From: JBMYTN01 sp049604415
GTDB taxonomy: Bacteria > Pseudomonadota > Alphaproteobacteria > Rhodospirillales > Rhodospirillaceae
Assembly: GCA_049604415.1 (NCBI GenBank)
Contig: JBMYTN010000002.1
Coordinates: 62,001 to 126,000 of the forward strand
Direction of reading: 5' to 3'
DNA length: 64,000 nucleotides
Below are positions 25,717-34,684 of the stretch, piece after piece. A model generated the notes under the pieces. It was not told the DNA's origin. It saw only the letters and a program-made list of their open reading frames with translations, and made no database searches. Every line of letters begins with the position of its first letter. Positions within the stretch are counted from its first letter, which is position 1. The translations under genes and the position numbers were made by a program.

Positions 25717-26514
25717 TTATCTCTCACCTACCTTACAAACCACGAAGTGGTACCCGTAAGTTTCGCCGAAGCGGTCATGGAGATCGATTTCGGCGGTCAG
25801 GGCATCGACCAGGGCGCGGGCGGCGGGATTGTTCCGGTGGGCGGACAGGAAGTCCGGTAGCCGCGCAGCTAGGGGCTCGTAATAATGTTGGCTCCAGGCC
25901 TCTAGCGGCAGCGGGAAATGGCCGACCACCTGCCATCTGGCCTCACGGACGCTGGCCAACAGTACATCGGTATGGTGCAGGGTGACGCCATCGGCGGCGA
26001 AGAAGTCTTCGACGGCGGGATCCAGGCTCTCGACCCGTTTGACGGCTTCCGAAAACGCCACGCAGCCACCGTCCGCCAGCAGCGGGGCCCAGGCTTTTAG
26101 GGCCGCTGGGACGCCGACGGCATAGATCGCGCTTTCACACCAGATCAGATCCATGGTTCCGGCGGGGATCGGTGGGCTGAGCATGTCGCCGACCACGGCG
26201 GTGATGCGGTGGTCGAGCCCGGCTTGGGCGGCCCGGCCGCGGACAGCGGTGATCAGGGTCGGCAGCATATCGACGCAGAGGATCTGGGCTTTGGTTTCCC
26301 GGGCGAGCAGCCGCCCGCTGCGCCCGGTGCCGCAGCCGAGATCGGCGATGGTGGCGATGGGATGCGGGATCGCGCCTTGGGCCAGGGCGAGGGCATGGCG
26401 GGTGGCCTCGGGCTGGCCGGGACCGAGGTTTTCCAGCGGGGCGAACAGATCCGCCAGCAGCGGCATCAGCTCGTCATCGCTGGGCGGGGTGACAGAGGAA
26501 GGATCAGCGGACAT
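25717..26514 (-). CDS. Class I SAM-dependent methyltransferase
   Basis: 265 residues. The SAM-binding glycine motif ADLGCGTGRSG lies near residues 57-67, with an acidic post-I residue in ILCVDM. The fold fits small-molecule methyltransferases of the UbiE/Methyltransf_25 type; an HYYEP segment near 190 recalls a subgroup annotated only as class I methyltransferases. The substrate is unknown. Convergent with cysQ across 7 bp. Confidence 0.85.
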   Translation of the reverse strand: MSADPSSVTPPSDDELMPLLADLFAPLENLGPGQPEATRHALALAQGAIPHPIATIADLGCGTGRSGRLLARETKAQILCVDMLPTLITAVRGRAAQAGLDHRITAVVGDMLSPPIPAGTMDLIWCESAIYAVGVPAALKAWAPLLADGGCVAFSEAVKRVESLDPAVEDFFAADGVTLHHTDVLLASVREARWQVVGHFPLPLEAWSQHYYEPLAARLPDFLSAHRNNPAARALVDALTAEIDLHDRFGETYGYHFVVCKVGER

Positions 26515-26711
26515 GGGGCTGGACCAGTGCGGTGCGACGGGAGCGGAGGAGAAACGGACGGCAGGAAGACCGGCAGGAGGAACGCGAGAGCGGGGGACTA
26601 TAGGCCAGAAACTGGGCGAGGGGGGTGAAAAACGCTTGCGGTGAGGGGGGTGGTTTGCTACACCCCTGCCCTCTTGGACGCCTGGGTGGTTTTATGGGCC
26701 TGGGCTTGGTG

Positions 26712-26786
<75 letters not shown>

Positions 26787-26787
<1 letters not shown>

Positions 26788-26804
26788 CCCGCCAACCGGC
26801 GGGT
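26787..26804 (+). terminator. Hairpin directly after tRNA-Lys
   Basis: Perfect seven-bp stem (26787-26793 with 26798-26804) with an AACC loop, starting at the last tRNA base. Only short T clusters follow. Probable tRNA transcript terminator. Confidence 0.5.
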
Positions 26805-26887
26805 CGGTCCCGTCATTTCTATGATGCTAAAGTGAAACAGATTAACCCGTCGGCTATAAGCGTCTGATTACGCAGTATTTCGCATAT

Positions 26888-29800
26888 TTATTTCACTGAT
26901 TTCTCAATAAAGCCAAGGGTGTTGGCATTTTCTATTAGGGTTCGTACTTTTGAGCGGTCCAGGCCATTGGGTATATCCGCATCGATTTCCAATTTTATGG
27001 ATACATCACTGCCAGGCAGAACTGTCAGTTGTTCAACAATTGCCTCAACAACTTGATGTATTTCGCGCGCGGGACGCTCAGCAGAGATCATCACTGTCCC
27101 TGAAAAACGCGTTGGCACCTTCTCTTCAGGCTTCGTCGACGGTATTGGAGCTGTTTCACCTGGGGCTCCCTGTGGCGTGTGCTCTCCATTATCTTTTTTT
27201 ATGGTGCCAGTTTGGTCTTTGAGTTTCGAATAGGCGTCCTGTGCGACCTCCGGCTTCACAATCACTGATGCATCATCTATGACAACCTGCGCTTTATCTG
27301 ATTGCTGCAGGGCCAGACCGCGATATGACAAGGACGCTTCATCCCAGGCTTGTGCATAGCCAAAAGGACCATGCAACATCCCGCCAACACCTGATTGCAC
27401 CGTTTTGATTAAGACAGTGCGATCTTTGACCCTGGGCAAGTAAATATATCTGTTCAGGTATTCCCAGAGGTCTTTTAGGAACAGATGTTTTTGCGCATTC
27501 CAAATGTATTTGGTCAGTTCACGGTTGAAACGCTCTGCTCCCAATTCCGGGAATAATCCTTCGTCGCTAATCAGCTTTTTGCTAGCGCGCGCTAGGAGCC
27601 CATCTTGTGCCGCGATACGTGAGCTGCTCCAACCAACATCCGACTGAGCACTTTCCTGATAAGGATAGAGTAAATAGCACCATGCTTCCTTCAAGCGCGT
27701 CTTTAGTGTGGCCTTGGCTTCATCGAGCTTGGCCTTGGCTAATGCCACATCGCTTGTCTTCAGATCGAGCCTGCCACTTTCCGCCTCGCGCACAATCCCG
27801 GACCAAGCCATGGATGCCCGCATCGCTTCGTTTACATTACCAAGCTGCTTTGCATCAGGGGCTATGAACACCAGCATGTTGCGATAGACGCGCGGGGTGC
27901 TTCCACGCTGCAACAGCACATCTTTCGCTTCGACTTGTGCATCCGAACCGTCGCGGCCATTGTGAGGATGGGCAATCCCGAATACGACGGCCCGCACCCC
28001 GCCTGGCTCGTCCGGGATATCCGCTGAAGTGCCTGGCGCCACCTGAATGGCGTCGAAGTGACCACGGTCGCCGATACCGTTGATGTAAGCCGCAAGTGCC
28101 TTGTCTATCTCGACATCCACCAAGGCGCCCTCAAGTTGGGCTGCCCTATCAGAAGCTAGGCGATTCAGGCTGGGGTCGGTTGAGTACCAATAGCGTCCCA
28201 GGTCGCTATGCATATATTTGGCTTGGTTGGCTAAACGACGCAGTGCGTCACTGAATGTCGCTGGTCGTTCTCCAGGTTGAACGACTCCAAGATTGATTTG
28301 TTTGTCGTCCAGGCCCTTATTTTGCTGGCTGCTGGATTGTGGTGCTGTGCCCATGAACACTGCCCGCGCCACACGCCGGGTCGCCGAGTACCGATTAAGC
28401 GTTGGTGCGGATTGGTCAATCCTGAACGGCGTAGCATTGCTGCCGTCCACATCTGCCGCGATGATTGATTGCCAGGAAACCGGCAGATAGTGGAGCAGTT
28501 CCGGTTCCACCCGCGCTGTACTGATCGCTACGCTACCGGGCATAATCATCACTGAAGGATCACCCTGCATCCATAGCTCGTGTATGACCTGAGCCATCAG
28601 TCGCAACACACCGCGTGTTCGCTGAAACTTCTCCAGCGCCCCCCAAGACTGATAGAGTTGATCAAACAAGTCCGGATGGATTGGATAAGCCTTTTCCAAT
28701 TTACGCCGGTAATCTTCGTCCGCACATCCTTGGGGAAAATCGCTTGGATTTTCTCGATATAGTTTAACGAATTGCTTTAGCGTGTTGTCGCGGTGTTGAA
28801 ACCGGTCGCCTTCAACTTCCTTGAACAAGCGGCGGCGGACAATCTCGTAGCTCTCTTCCTGCGAAGCCGGACGCCAGGATGATTCAACACGGCTGAATGT
28901 CTGCTTGAGTCTGGCCAATGCCTCCTGGCCGCCTTCACCGCCGACTTCTATCTGTGAGGCAGGCAGGGAGGCGACCAGCAGAGTCTGCGGCGATGCCTTC
29001 ACCGCTTCTGTCAGGGCCTGAACAAAAGACAGGTTTGCGTCAAACGACCCAGATGGCAGTCCTTCGACTTTGTAGATTTGACGTAAATAGGCAACCCATT
29101 CATCAATCAGGATTAGGCAGGGCGCACATTTGCGAAACACCGCTTCCAGGAGGTTAGACCCAGGCGCGATGCCGCTCGCATCATTTTCGGCGACCATGGA
29201 ATAGGCTTCCTTGCCGCCCAGTTGCCAAGCCATCTCTCCCCATGTGGTCCTAATTGTAGGACCGCCCTGAATTTCGATCACATCCTGCGGACCACGTGAC
29301 GTGCCGACCAGAACGGCTCTGCTAATGCGCTCTGCTACTTCTAGCCTGTTTTCACGCAGCAGCTGATCCAGCCCAGGCAAGTCGCCGGCCTTCTGCTCGC
29401 CCGCCATGTGGTAGAGCGCCAGCATGGAGTGGGTCTTGCCGCCACCGAAATTGGTCTGCAATTCGACAACCGGATCACCGCCCACATCCGCAAGTCGCTT
29501 GGTCGCGCTGACCAGCAAGGTCGCCAACCCGTCCGTCAGGTAGGTGCGGGCAAAGAATTCCCGAGCATCCCGATATTCGGATGGGGCTGTACCGTTATGC
29601 ACCTTTGCCAAATCAGCTGCGAATTCAGCCTGCTGAAACTCGCCTGTCGCTACATCCGGATGGGGTTCGACTACTTCCCGCCAAGGCAGAAGACCTGCCA
29701 CGGTTTCGATAGTGATGGAGGTGGCCTGAGATTTCTTTCGTTCTTCGTTCCTGGCGAGCTCTCGGTATTTTGTCCGCAAGATCGTATCGCGCATTTTACC

Positions 29801-30187
29801 GAGTTGACTGGCTGTTTCGCCTGAGCTGATTGCCTCCATCAGACGGCGCATGGAGTCCAAAGCCCGCTCAGCGTCGTCATAGCTGAAGGTTTCGTTGTGA
29901 GAGAGCCGGTTTCGGACATCCAAGAGTTCGCCGACATAGGATCGCTCAGAAAAACCAAGAACGGGGGCAAAGGCTTCGCGCCAGAACTGGATCATAGCCT
30001 TTAGAAGCGCTGCTTGGTCCCAACTAACCTTGCCATTTGCACTGGGACGCAGTTTTAGTCTTTGTGCAGCCTCAATCTGCCAATGACCTTGCAGGCCGGT
30101 TTGCAAGCGGCGTTCGACAAAGGGGGTCAACGCATCAGGCAACAGTTCCATACCTTCAAAAACTGTCTGCCGCGCGCTTTTGGCCAT
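26888..30187 (-). CDS. DUF499-type defence ATPase with N-terminal Swt1-like HEPN domain
   Basis: 1099 residues. Residues 1-120 form an all-helical HEPN-like domain with the RNxxxH motif RNRLSH at 92-97, the catalytic signature of HEPN RNases. The ATPase follows, with Walker A NFGGGKTH (246-253) and Walker B LILIDE (358-363). The C-terminal ~130 residues contain a charged linker (about 1000-1050) then a small alpha/beta domain. The family is associated with DUF1156 methylases and helicases in defence islands and is distantly related to the PglY/BrxC ATPases of BREX. Last gene of the island operon, 9 bp after the methylase, and convergent with tRNA-Lys. Confidence 0.85.
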   Translation of the reverse strand: MAKSARQTVFEGMELLPDALTPFVERRLQTGLQGHWQIEAAQRLKLRPSANGKVSWDQAALLKAMIQFWREAFAPVLGFSERSYVGELLDVRNRLSHNETFSYDDAERALDSMRRLMEAISSGETASQLGKMRDTILRTKYRELARNEERKKSQATSITIETVAGLLPWREVVEPHPDVATGEFQQAEFAADLAKVHNGTAPSEYRDAREFFARTYLTDGLATLLVSATKRLADVGGDPVVELQTNFGGGKTHSMLALYHMAGEQKAGDLPGLDQLLRENRLEVAERISRAVLVGTSRGPQDVIEIQGGPTIRTTWGEMAWQLGGKEAYSMVAENDASGIAPGSNLLEAVFRKCAPCLILIDEWVAYLRQIYKVEGLPSGSFDANLSFVQALTEAVKASPQTLLVASLPASQIEVGGEGGQEALARLKQTFSRVESSWRPASQEESYEIVRRRLFKEVEGDRFQHRDNTLKQFVKLYRENPSDFPQGCADEDYRRKLEKAYPIHPDLFDQLYQSWGALEKFQRTRGVLRLMAQVIHELWMQGDPSVMIMPGSVAISTARVEPELLHYLPVSWQSIIAADVDGSNATPFRIDQSAPTLNRYSATRRVARAVFMGTAPQSSSQQNKGLDDKQINLGVVQPGERPATFSDALRRLANQAKYMHSDLGRYWYSTDPSLNRLASDRAAQLEGALVDVEIDKALAAYINGIGDRGHFDAIQVAPGTSADIPDEPGGVRAVVFGIAHPHNGRDGSDAQVEAKDVLLQRGSTPRVYRNMLVFIAPDAKQLGNVNEAMRASMAWSGIVREAESGRLDLKTSDVALAKAKLDEAKATLKTRLKEAWCYLLYPYQESAQSDVGWSSSRIAAQDGLLARASKKLISDEGLFPELGAERFNRELTKYIWNAQKHLFLKDLWEYLNRYIYLPRVKDRTVLIKTVQSGVGGMLHGPFGYAQAWDEASLSYRGLALQQSDKAQVVIDDASVIVKPEVAQDAYSKLKDQTGTIKKDNGEHTPQGAPGETAPIPSTKPEEKVPTRFSGTVMISAERPAREIHQVVEAIVEQLTVLPGSDVSIKLEIDADIPNGLDRSKVRTLIENANTLGFIEKSVK

Positions 30188-30196
30188 AAGTACCCC

Positions 30197-33001
30197 CTAC
30201 AGTTCCAGTTTGGTCTGCCGATCCGTGTCTATATCTGTGATCGTCGCCGCCAAGCGGGACAGATCCGGCCATACCGCAATCAAGCCATTATAGGCGGTTG
30301 CTTCTTTTGCATCTTTCCGCTTGGTCGAACACAAATCGTAGAGATAGTAGCAAAGATCTTTCACCATTCCAGCCCGAACTGGACCGAGCTTCTTTAAAAG
30401 CGCAGCAGCGGCCTGTTCTCCGTCATTTTCCAAGACACGGATCAAATGCTGGCACCCTTCCCAAATGGTCAGATGGTCATCCGTTGTGGGATCCCAGGTC
30501 GGGTCCAGTTCGGTCCGCATGAGGATGCGCACCTTTCCGGCAGAGCTGTCGACAATCCCGGCATGCTTCACGCTCTCGACCGAGATGCCACGCGCGCGGG
30601 CGAGGTTGTCGGCCGCGCCGTAGTTGCCCTTGTCGGTGCCGTGCTGCTCGAACCAGGTCGCGGCGAAGCGGGTGTCGGCGTCGAACTCGCCATGCAGGTC
30701 GTTCAGGAATTCGTCGAGCTCGGCATTGATCAGCTGCAGTGCGGTCTTGACCGTCATGGGGCTGTCGTCGGCCTCCAGCACCGCCTTGTAGCGCGAGAAA
30801 ACGCCCATGCCCGGGCCGATGGCCGATTGCGGCATGTCGGCGGGGGAGACGTTGGCGGCCTGAAGCTCCGTGATCGCCGGAGGGAGTTCGCGTTTCAGGG
30901 CGCGGATGAACTCGGCGCGCGTGATGATCTCGGCAGTATCCTCTTTCTTCCGGCAGACGAGGACCACGGAGTTAGCGAGAGCATTGGTGCCGGAGGCAAC
31001 CATCCTGTTTGCCATTTCGGTTCGCATTGGCCATGTGCCCACGACCGAATAACCGGCATCTAAGACCGCTTGAAGAAAGGTAGCCCAACCCGTTGAACTT
31101 ATGCCTTCTTGGGCAACTTCGCTCTGTTTGAATGCGTAATAAATCGCGGTAGGGGCTACTGATGTCGCTGCGGTGGTCGTATTCCCAATAGCCTTGCTCA
31201 TTCCGTCGAGAAAGAAGCTTTCAGCCTCTTTTTTTCCGCCATGGCGGTATGGGGTTGCTACCAACTCCTCACTCTTTGGCGTCGCAAGAATTGCGAATAG
31301 ATTAGGGTAAACATCTTTCAGAGCAGGGCGCATCCAGCTGAAAAAGAAATCGGAAAGGTCCGAGTACCCAATATTATCGTAGTAAGGCGGGTCTGTAGAT
31401 ACTACCGCTCCGCTGGGAAACTCCACAGTTTGAGCATCGTGCTGAGAAATGCAGCCCGACGCATTAGGCGTTAGTCGCTCTACAACGCGGACGACCCAAT
31501 CAATATTGTTCGAAAAGTTACCGGTTGCGCTTGAGAAGGGATTTCCTTCAGCGTAGTCCCATGTCATTGGAAGCGCTTGGCGAGCAAAAGTATTCCGAAG
31601 CGCCTCCATTTTTGGCGATGAGTCCCAAGTGCAGATCGTTGAACCTCGGTCAGCGGATCTATTTATGGAGAAGCTCAGGAAGACAGATAGCGCTTCGGCA
31701 TAGGCAGAGGGTCCGTTGCCACCCTCTCGGAGAGCGATTCCGTCGTCCACTTGGTTTTTGGCTTTCGCGTCAGAATGCACTTGCTCCCTAAGCTCGGGAA
31801 GTAGCTCGACAAAGGTATTCAAAGTAATGAGTTGCCTCTCGGTAAAGGCGTCTCCCCAAGTTGGCATGCCGTACATGGGCAGTCTATCGACATCATGTGA
31901 TGGTGCTGGAACTCGACCCTCAGGACGCCATGACGCAGAAGCTTTCAATGCCAAATCTTCGTGTTCGTCGTTCGGCGAAAGGTAAATTCTCTTTCGTTGC
32001 CCTTCAGCAACGACCGCCATCAATTGTGCGCCCATTTGGCCGTTCTTTGCTTTCTGGCGCACATATTCGGCATCGATCGCGGCACCTGATAGCAAACACA
32101 CGAAGTTACCTCGCCCTACTTTATTCCCTTTCTTGGCTTCACGTATCTCATCCTTGGTTCCTTTTCGGCGAACACGAAACCGGACTATCTTATTTGCCTT
32201 GTCGACAACTGGTTCGATCCAGGCTTCCTTCCCTGTCTTCGAGCCGAGAAGGAAACTGGATGCGATAGGTACCTGCACATCCGAAAACGCAGGGTCCGGG
32301 CTTGGCACCGTCCGCGCCCAGATCCAGGCGATCACGGTCGCCTTGCCGCCACCATACTCGCTCGGCAGGTCCACCTGCGGGTAAAGATGCCCGATGCGCT
32401 CCCACGCCTTCTCGCGCATCCACTCGCCGTAATATTTCACGTCCTCCGCCAGGCCTTCGGCGTTGCGGTAGTGGTTGCGGTCCTTCCCGCCCTGATGGAT
32501 CGGCTCCATGTCCTTGAACTTTGGCGGAATCTCGATCATCGCCTTGCCGATCATCACCGCCACGGGGTTCAGGTCGGACCCATAGGCAGGCAGCCCCAGC
32601 CGCTGCGCCTCCAGCGGGATCGACCCGCCGCCCGAGAACGGGTCGTAGACCGGGGGCAGCTCGCCGCCGCAACTGGCGCGGATCTCGGCCCGCGCGCGCT
32701 CCAGCACCTCCTCGTAGGTCGAGTTCTCCCACTTCACCAGGTCCTCGATGATATTGAACAGCCGCTTGCGCTCGGCCTCCACGGCCTCCTCGGTCGGGAA
32801 CTTGTCCGGATGGCTCGACGGATCATCCACCAGTTGCGCAAACAGTACCGCCCGGCAAGCCGCCAATGGCCGCCTTGCCCACCACAGATGCAGCGTCGAG
32901 GGATGCCCATGCCGGATCGACTTCTCCCGCGCCGACGCAGCATTGATCGCCTCAAGCGGAATAGCAACTTCGATCAGTTTCTTCTTGTAGGGGGTGGTCA
33001 T
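30197..33001 (-). CDS. DUF1156-type DNA methylase (putative adenine-specific)
   Basis: 934 residues. The N terminus is the DUF1156 module (AIPLEAINAASAREKSIRHG, about 14-33). The SAM-binding motif DPFSGGGSIPLEAQRLG lies at about 120-136, and the catalytic DPPYYDN motif of amino-methyltransferases about 400 residues later, near 535. So a long insertion, perhaps target recognition, separates them. Probably an N6-adenine or N4-cytosine methylase that marks host DNA. Base composition is patchy: the 5' part and a segment near the 3' end are strongly GC-rich while the middle is not. It is 6 bp downstream of the coiled-coil gene. Confidence 0.85.
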   Translation of the reverse strand: MTTPYKKKLIEVAIPLEAINAASAREKSIRHGHPSTLHLWWARRPLAACRAVLFAQLVDDPSSHPDKFPTEEAVEAERKRLFNIIEDLVKWENSTYEEVLERARAEIRASCGGELPPVYDPFSGGGSIPLEAQRLGLPAYGSDLNPVAVMIGKAMIEIPPKFKDMEPIHQGGKDRNHYRNAEGLAEDVKYYGEWMREKAWERIGHLYPQVDLPSEYGGGKATVIAWIWARTVPSPDPAFSDVQVPIASSFLLGSKTGKEAWIEPVVDKANKIVRFRVRRKGTKDEIREAKKGNKVGRGNFVCLLSGAAIDAEYVRQKAKNGQMGAQLMAVVAEGQRKRIYLSPNDEHEDLALKASASWRPEGRVPAPSHDVDRLPMYGMPTWGDAFTERQLITLNTFVELLPELREQVHSDAKAKNQVDDGIALREGGNGPSAYAEALSVFLSFSINRSADRGSTICTWDSSPKMEALRNTFARQALPMTWDYAEGNPFSSATGNFSNNIDWVVRVVERLTPNASGCISQHDAQTVEFPSGAVVSTDPPYYDNIGYSDLSDFFFSWMRPALKDVYPNLFAILATPKSEELVATPYRHGGKKEAESFFLDGMSKAIGNTTTAATSVAPTAIYYAFKQSEVAQEGISSTGWATFLQAVLDAGYSVVGTWPMRTEMANRMVASGTNALANSVVLVCRKKEDTAEIITRAEFIRALKRELPPAITELQAANVSPADMPQSAIGPGMGVFSRYKAVLEADDSPMTVKTALQLINAELDEFLNDLHGEFDADTRFAATWFEQHGTDKGNYGAADNLARARGISVESVKHAGIVDSSAGKVRILMRTELDPTWDPTTDDHLTIWEGCQHLIRVLENDGEQAAAALLKKLGPVRAGMVKDLCYYLYDLCSTKRKDAKEATAYNGLIAVWPDLSRLAATITDIDTDRQTKLEL

Positions 33002-33007
33002 GGGCGT

Positions 33008-34684
33008 TCAGCTGGCTCGCGTTGTGAGGTGAGAGGGAAGCCAGCCAACTACAACCTGGCTCGTCGCATCATCCCAGAAAAAGTAGAGACGGAAGCAATA
33101 GCGTGGTTCCCGGCTGTTGCCCTTCTTCAGATGCCTATCCAGTTCAATGCGCCTGGGACCAATTCGGATGAAGTACTCCTCGCCATGTTCGCCCGCTCGG
33201 TTGCCCGCAAAGGATTGCTGCTCCTCAATTCCAAGTTCCTGGCAGCGATGATCAAAAGCCTGTTTCTGTTCCGGTTTGCCTTCCCGCCGCATCGGCACGT
33301 AGTAATCCCGCAGCAATAGCAGTGCCTGGTAAATGACGGAAGCATCTTCGTACTCCGACTGCTTGGCACCTCTAAGTGCACGATTGTGTAGTTCTACCGA
33401 TCCTACTAGGTTCTTGGCTGCCCAATGTTCGAGCTCATCTAGGCTGTTAGGGAAAATAGTAGCATCAGATACGGAATTACCTACAGACAAAGATTGGACG
33501 CGCTGTTGCAGATGTTGCAATGTGCCGCGGAGCCGTAGAACTTCAGCTTCAGCGTTCTCGCGCTCTTCTTCGGACGCCTTCAGAAGATCATCACTCTCCT
33601 GCTTTTGGGCCTCAATATCCTTTTTTAGTTCCTCGATTTCTTCAATAGCGAGTTCAAATAGCTCATCATTTGTAGATCCGGACTGTTTTGCTTGTTGCCG
33701 CCTAAGTGCCGCTGCCGTTCGTTTGGCTTCGGCAAAGCTGGGAAGTCGTTCGAAAGCTTCCGGCCCACTAACTGTACGCCGCAGTACCTCTGACACGACA
33801 AAGCGATGATACTCTTCCGGTCCTCCTGACCAGTCACGAATCCGTTGCGCAAGGCTAAGAGGATGGGAAAATGGGTCTTCACTGCCTGGGTCAAAGCCGG
33901 GGCGGTATGTTCGTACCGCCTGCTGATATACGGAAAATTCGCGACCAATCTGGTCACTTAAATAAAATGCCGCATGCCCTGAAATCACCGCTACGTGTGC
34001 CGCACCTGCGATATTTTCTGATAACTTAAAGACATCTATCAGAGAATCTTTTGGATCCGATGAGTATTCGGGTAAAGAAACTAATATGATATCACTTTTT
34101 CTATCCTTCTGTTGCATGAAATCAACGAGAGTTTCAACGTCGTATTCGGTTTCAATAAACCAAGGAGATAGCTCAACGCGGCGTCCATCTAATCTAGCAT
34201 GACATTGCCTCAAGATATCCCGACAAAAGTTGGGTACTGATCGAATATAATGTGGGTTTTCGCCTCGTGCGATGCATTGTAGGCGAAGACCAAAATGGAC
34301 CGGGCCTTTTTCATTATTTTTTTTGGCCAGTGCCGTTTCAATTACCCATGAGCGACCAGCTACATTTCTGTCATCATCATCAAAGCGCAATGTCCAGTAT
34401 TTCGGCTCATCAATTGCTATACCTTCAACGCGCCGCGCGCCTACATCATCGATTGAAAATGACTTTCCTTCCATTGCCTCCGGCGGAAGTGTGCCACCAG
34501 CTCGTCGCGCCATAAATTTAAGAATCTCGCTCTGAGCTTTTTCAAAAACGTCCGTTCCATCCTTATCGTTGTAGAGGGAAAGGTGAACTTGAGACACGGG
34601 TTCAATAGAGGCTCGGTTTTGTCTTATGTTAGGCAGCAAAGGTGCTAAGAGCTTGCTCAATTGAGTTTCATTATTATTATTCAT
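33008..34684 (-). CDS. Coiled-coil protein of unknown function in the defence operon
   Basis: 558 residues with no family I can name. Residues 1-200 are alpha/beta; 330-410 form a long charged coiled coil (ELAIEEIEELKKDIEAQKQE and following); about 425-500 is helical; the final ~55 residues look beta-rich (YCFRLYFFWDD, then VVVGWLPSHL), a module I recall at the C-terminal end of various defence-associated proteins, without being sure. No nuclease or ATPase motif is evident. Its ATG overlaps the helicase stop by 4 bp (ATGA), so the two are made together; it may be a bridging or sensing subunit. AT-richer than the flanking chromosome. Confidence 0.75.
   Translation of the reverse strand: MNNNNETQLSKLLAPLLPNIRQNRASIEPVSQVHLSLYNDKDGTDVFEKAQSEILKFMARRAGGTLPPEAMEGKSFSIDDVGARRVEGIAIDEPKYWTLRFDDDDRNVAGRSWVIETALAKKNNEKGPVHFGLRLQCIARGENPHYIRSVPNFCRDILRQCHARLDGRRVELSPWFIETEYDVETLVDFMQQKDRKSDIILVSLPEYSSDPKDSLIDVFKLSENIAGAAHVAVISGHAAFYLSDQIGREFSVYQQAVRTYRPGFDPGSEDPFSHPLSLAQRIRDWSGGPEEYHRFVVSEVLRRTVSGPEAFERLPSFAEAKRTAAALRRQQAKQSGSTNDELFELAIEEIEELKKDIEAQKQESDDLLKASEEERENAEAEVLRLRGTLQHLQQRVQSLSVGNSVSDATIFPNSLDELEHWAAKNLVGSVELHNRALRGAKQSEYEDASVIYQALLLLRDYYVPMRREGKPEQKQAFDHRCQELGIEEQQSFAGNRAGEHGEEYFIRIGPRRIELDRHLKKGNSREPRYCFRLYFFWDDATSQVVVGWLPSHLTTRAS

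Noticed and set aside
30197..33001. Possibility that the methylase is broken by a frameshift because composition changes within it
   Set aside because: The 934-codon frame is uninterrupted, and both the SAM motif and DPPY motif are in the same frame.
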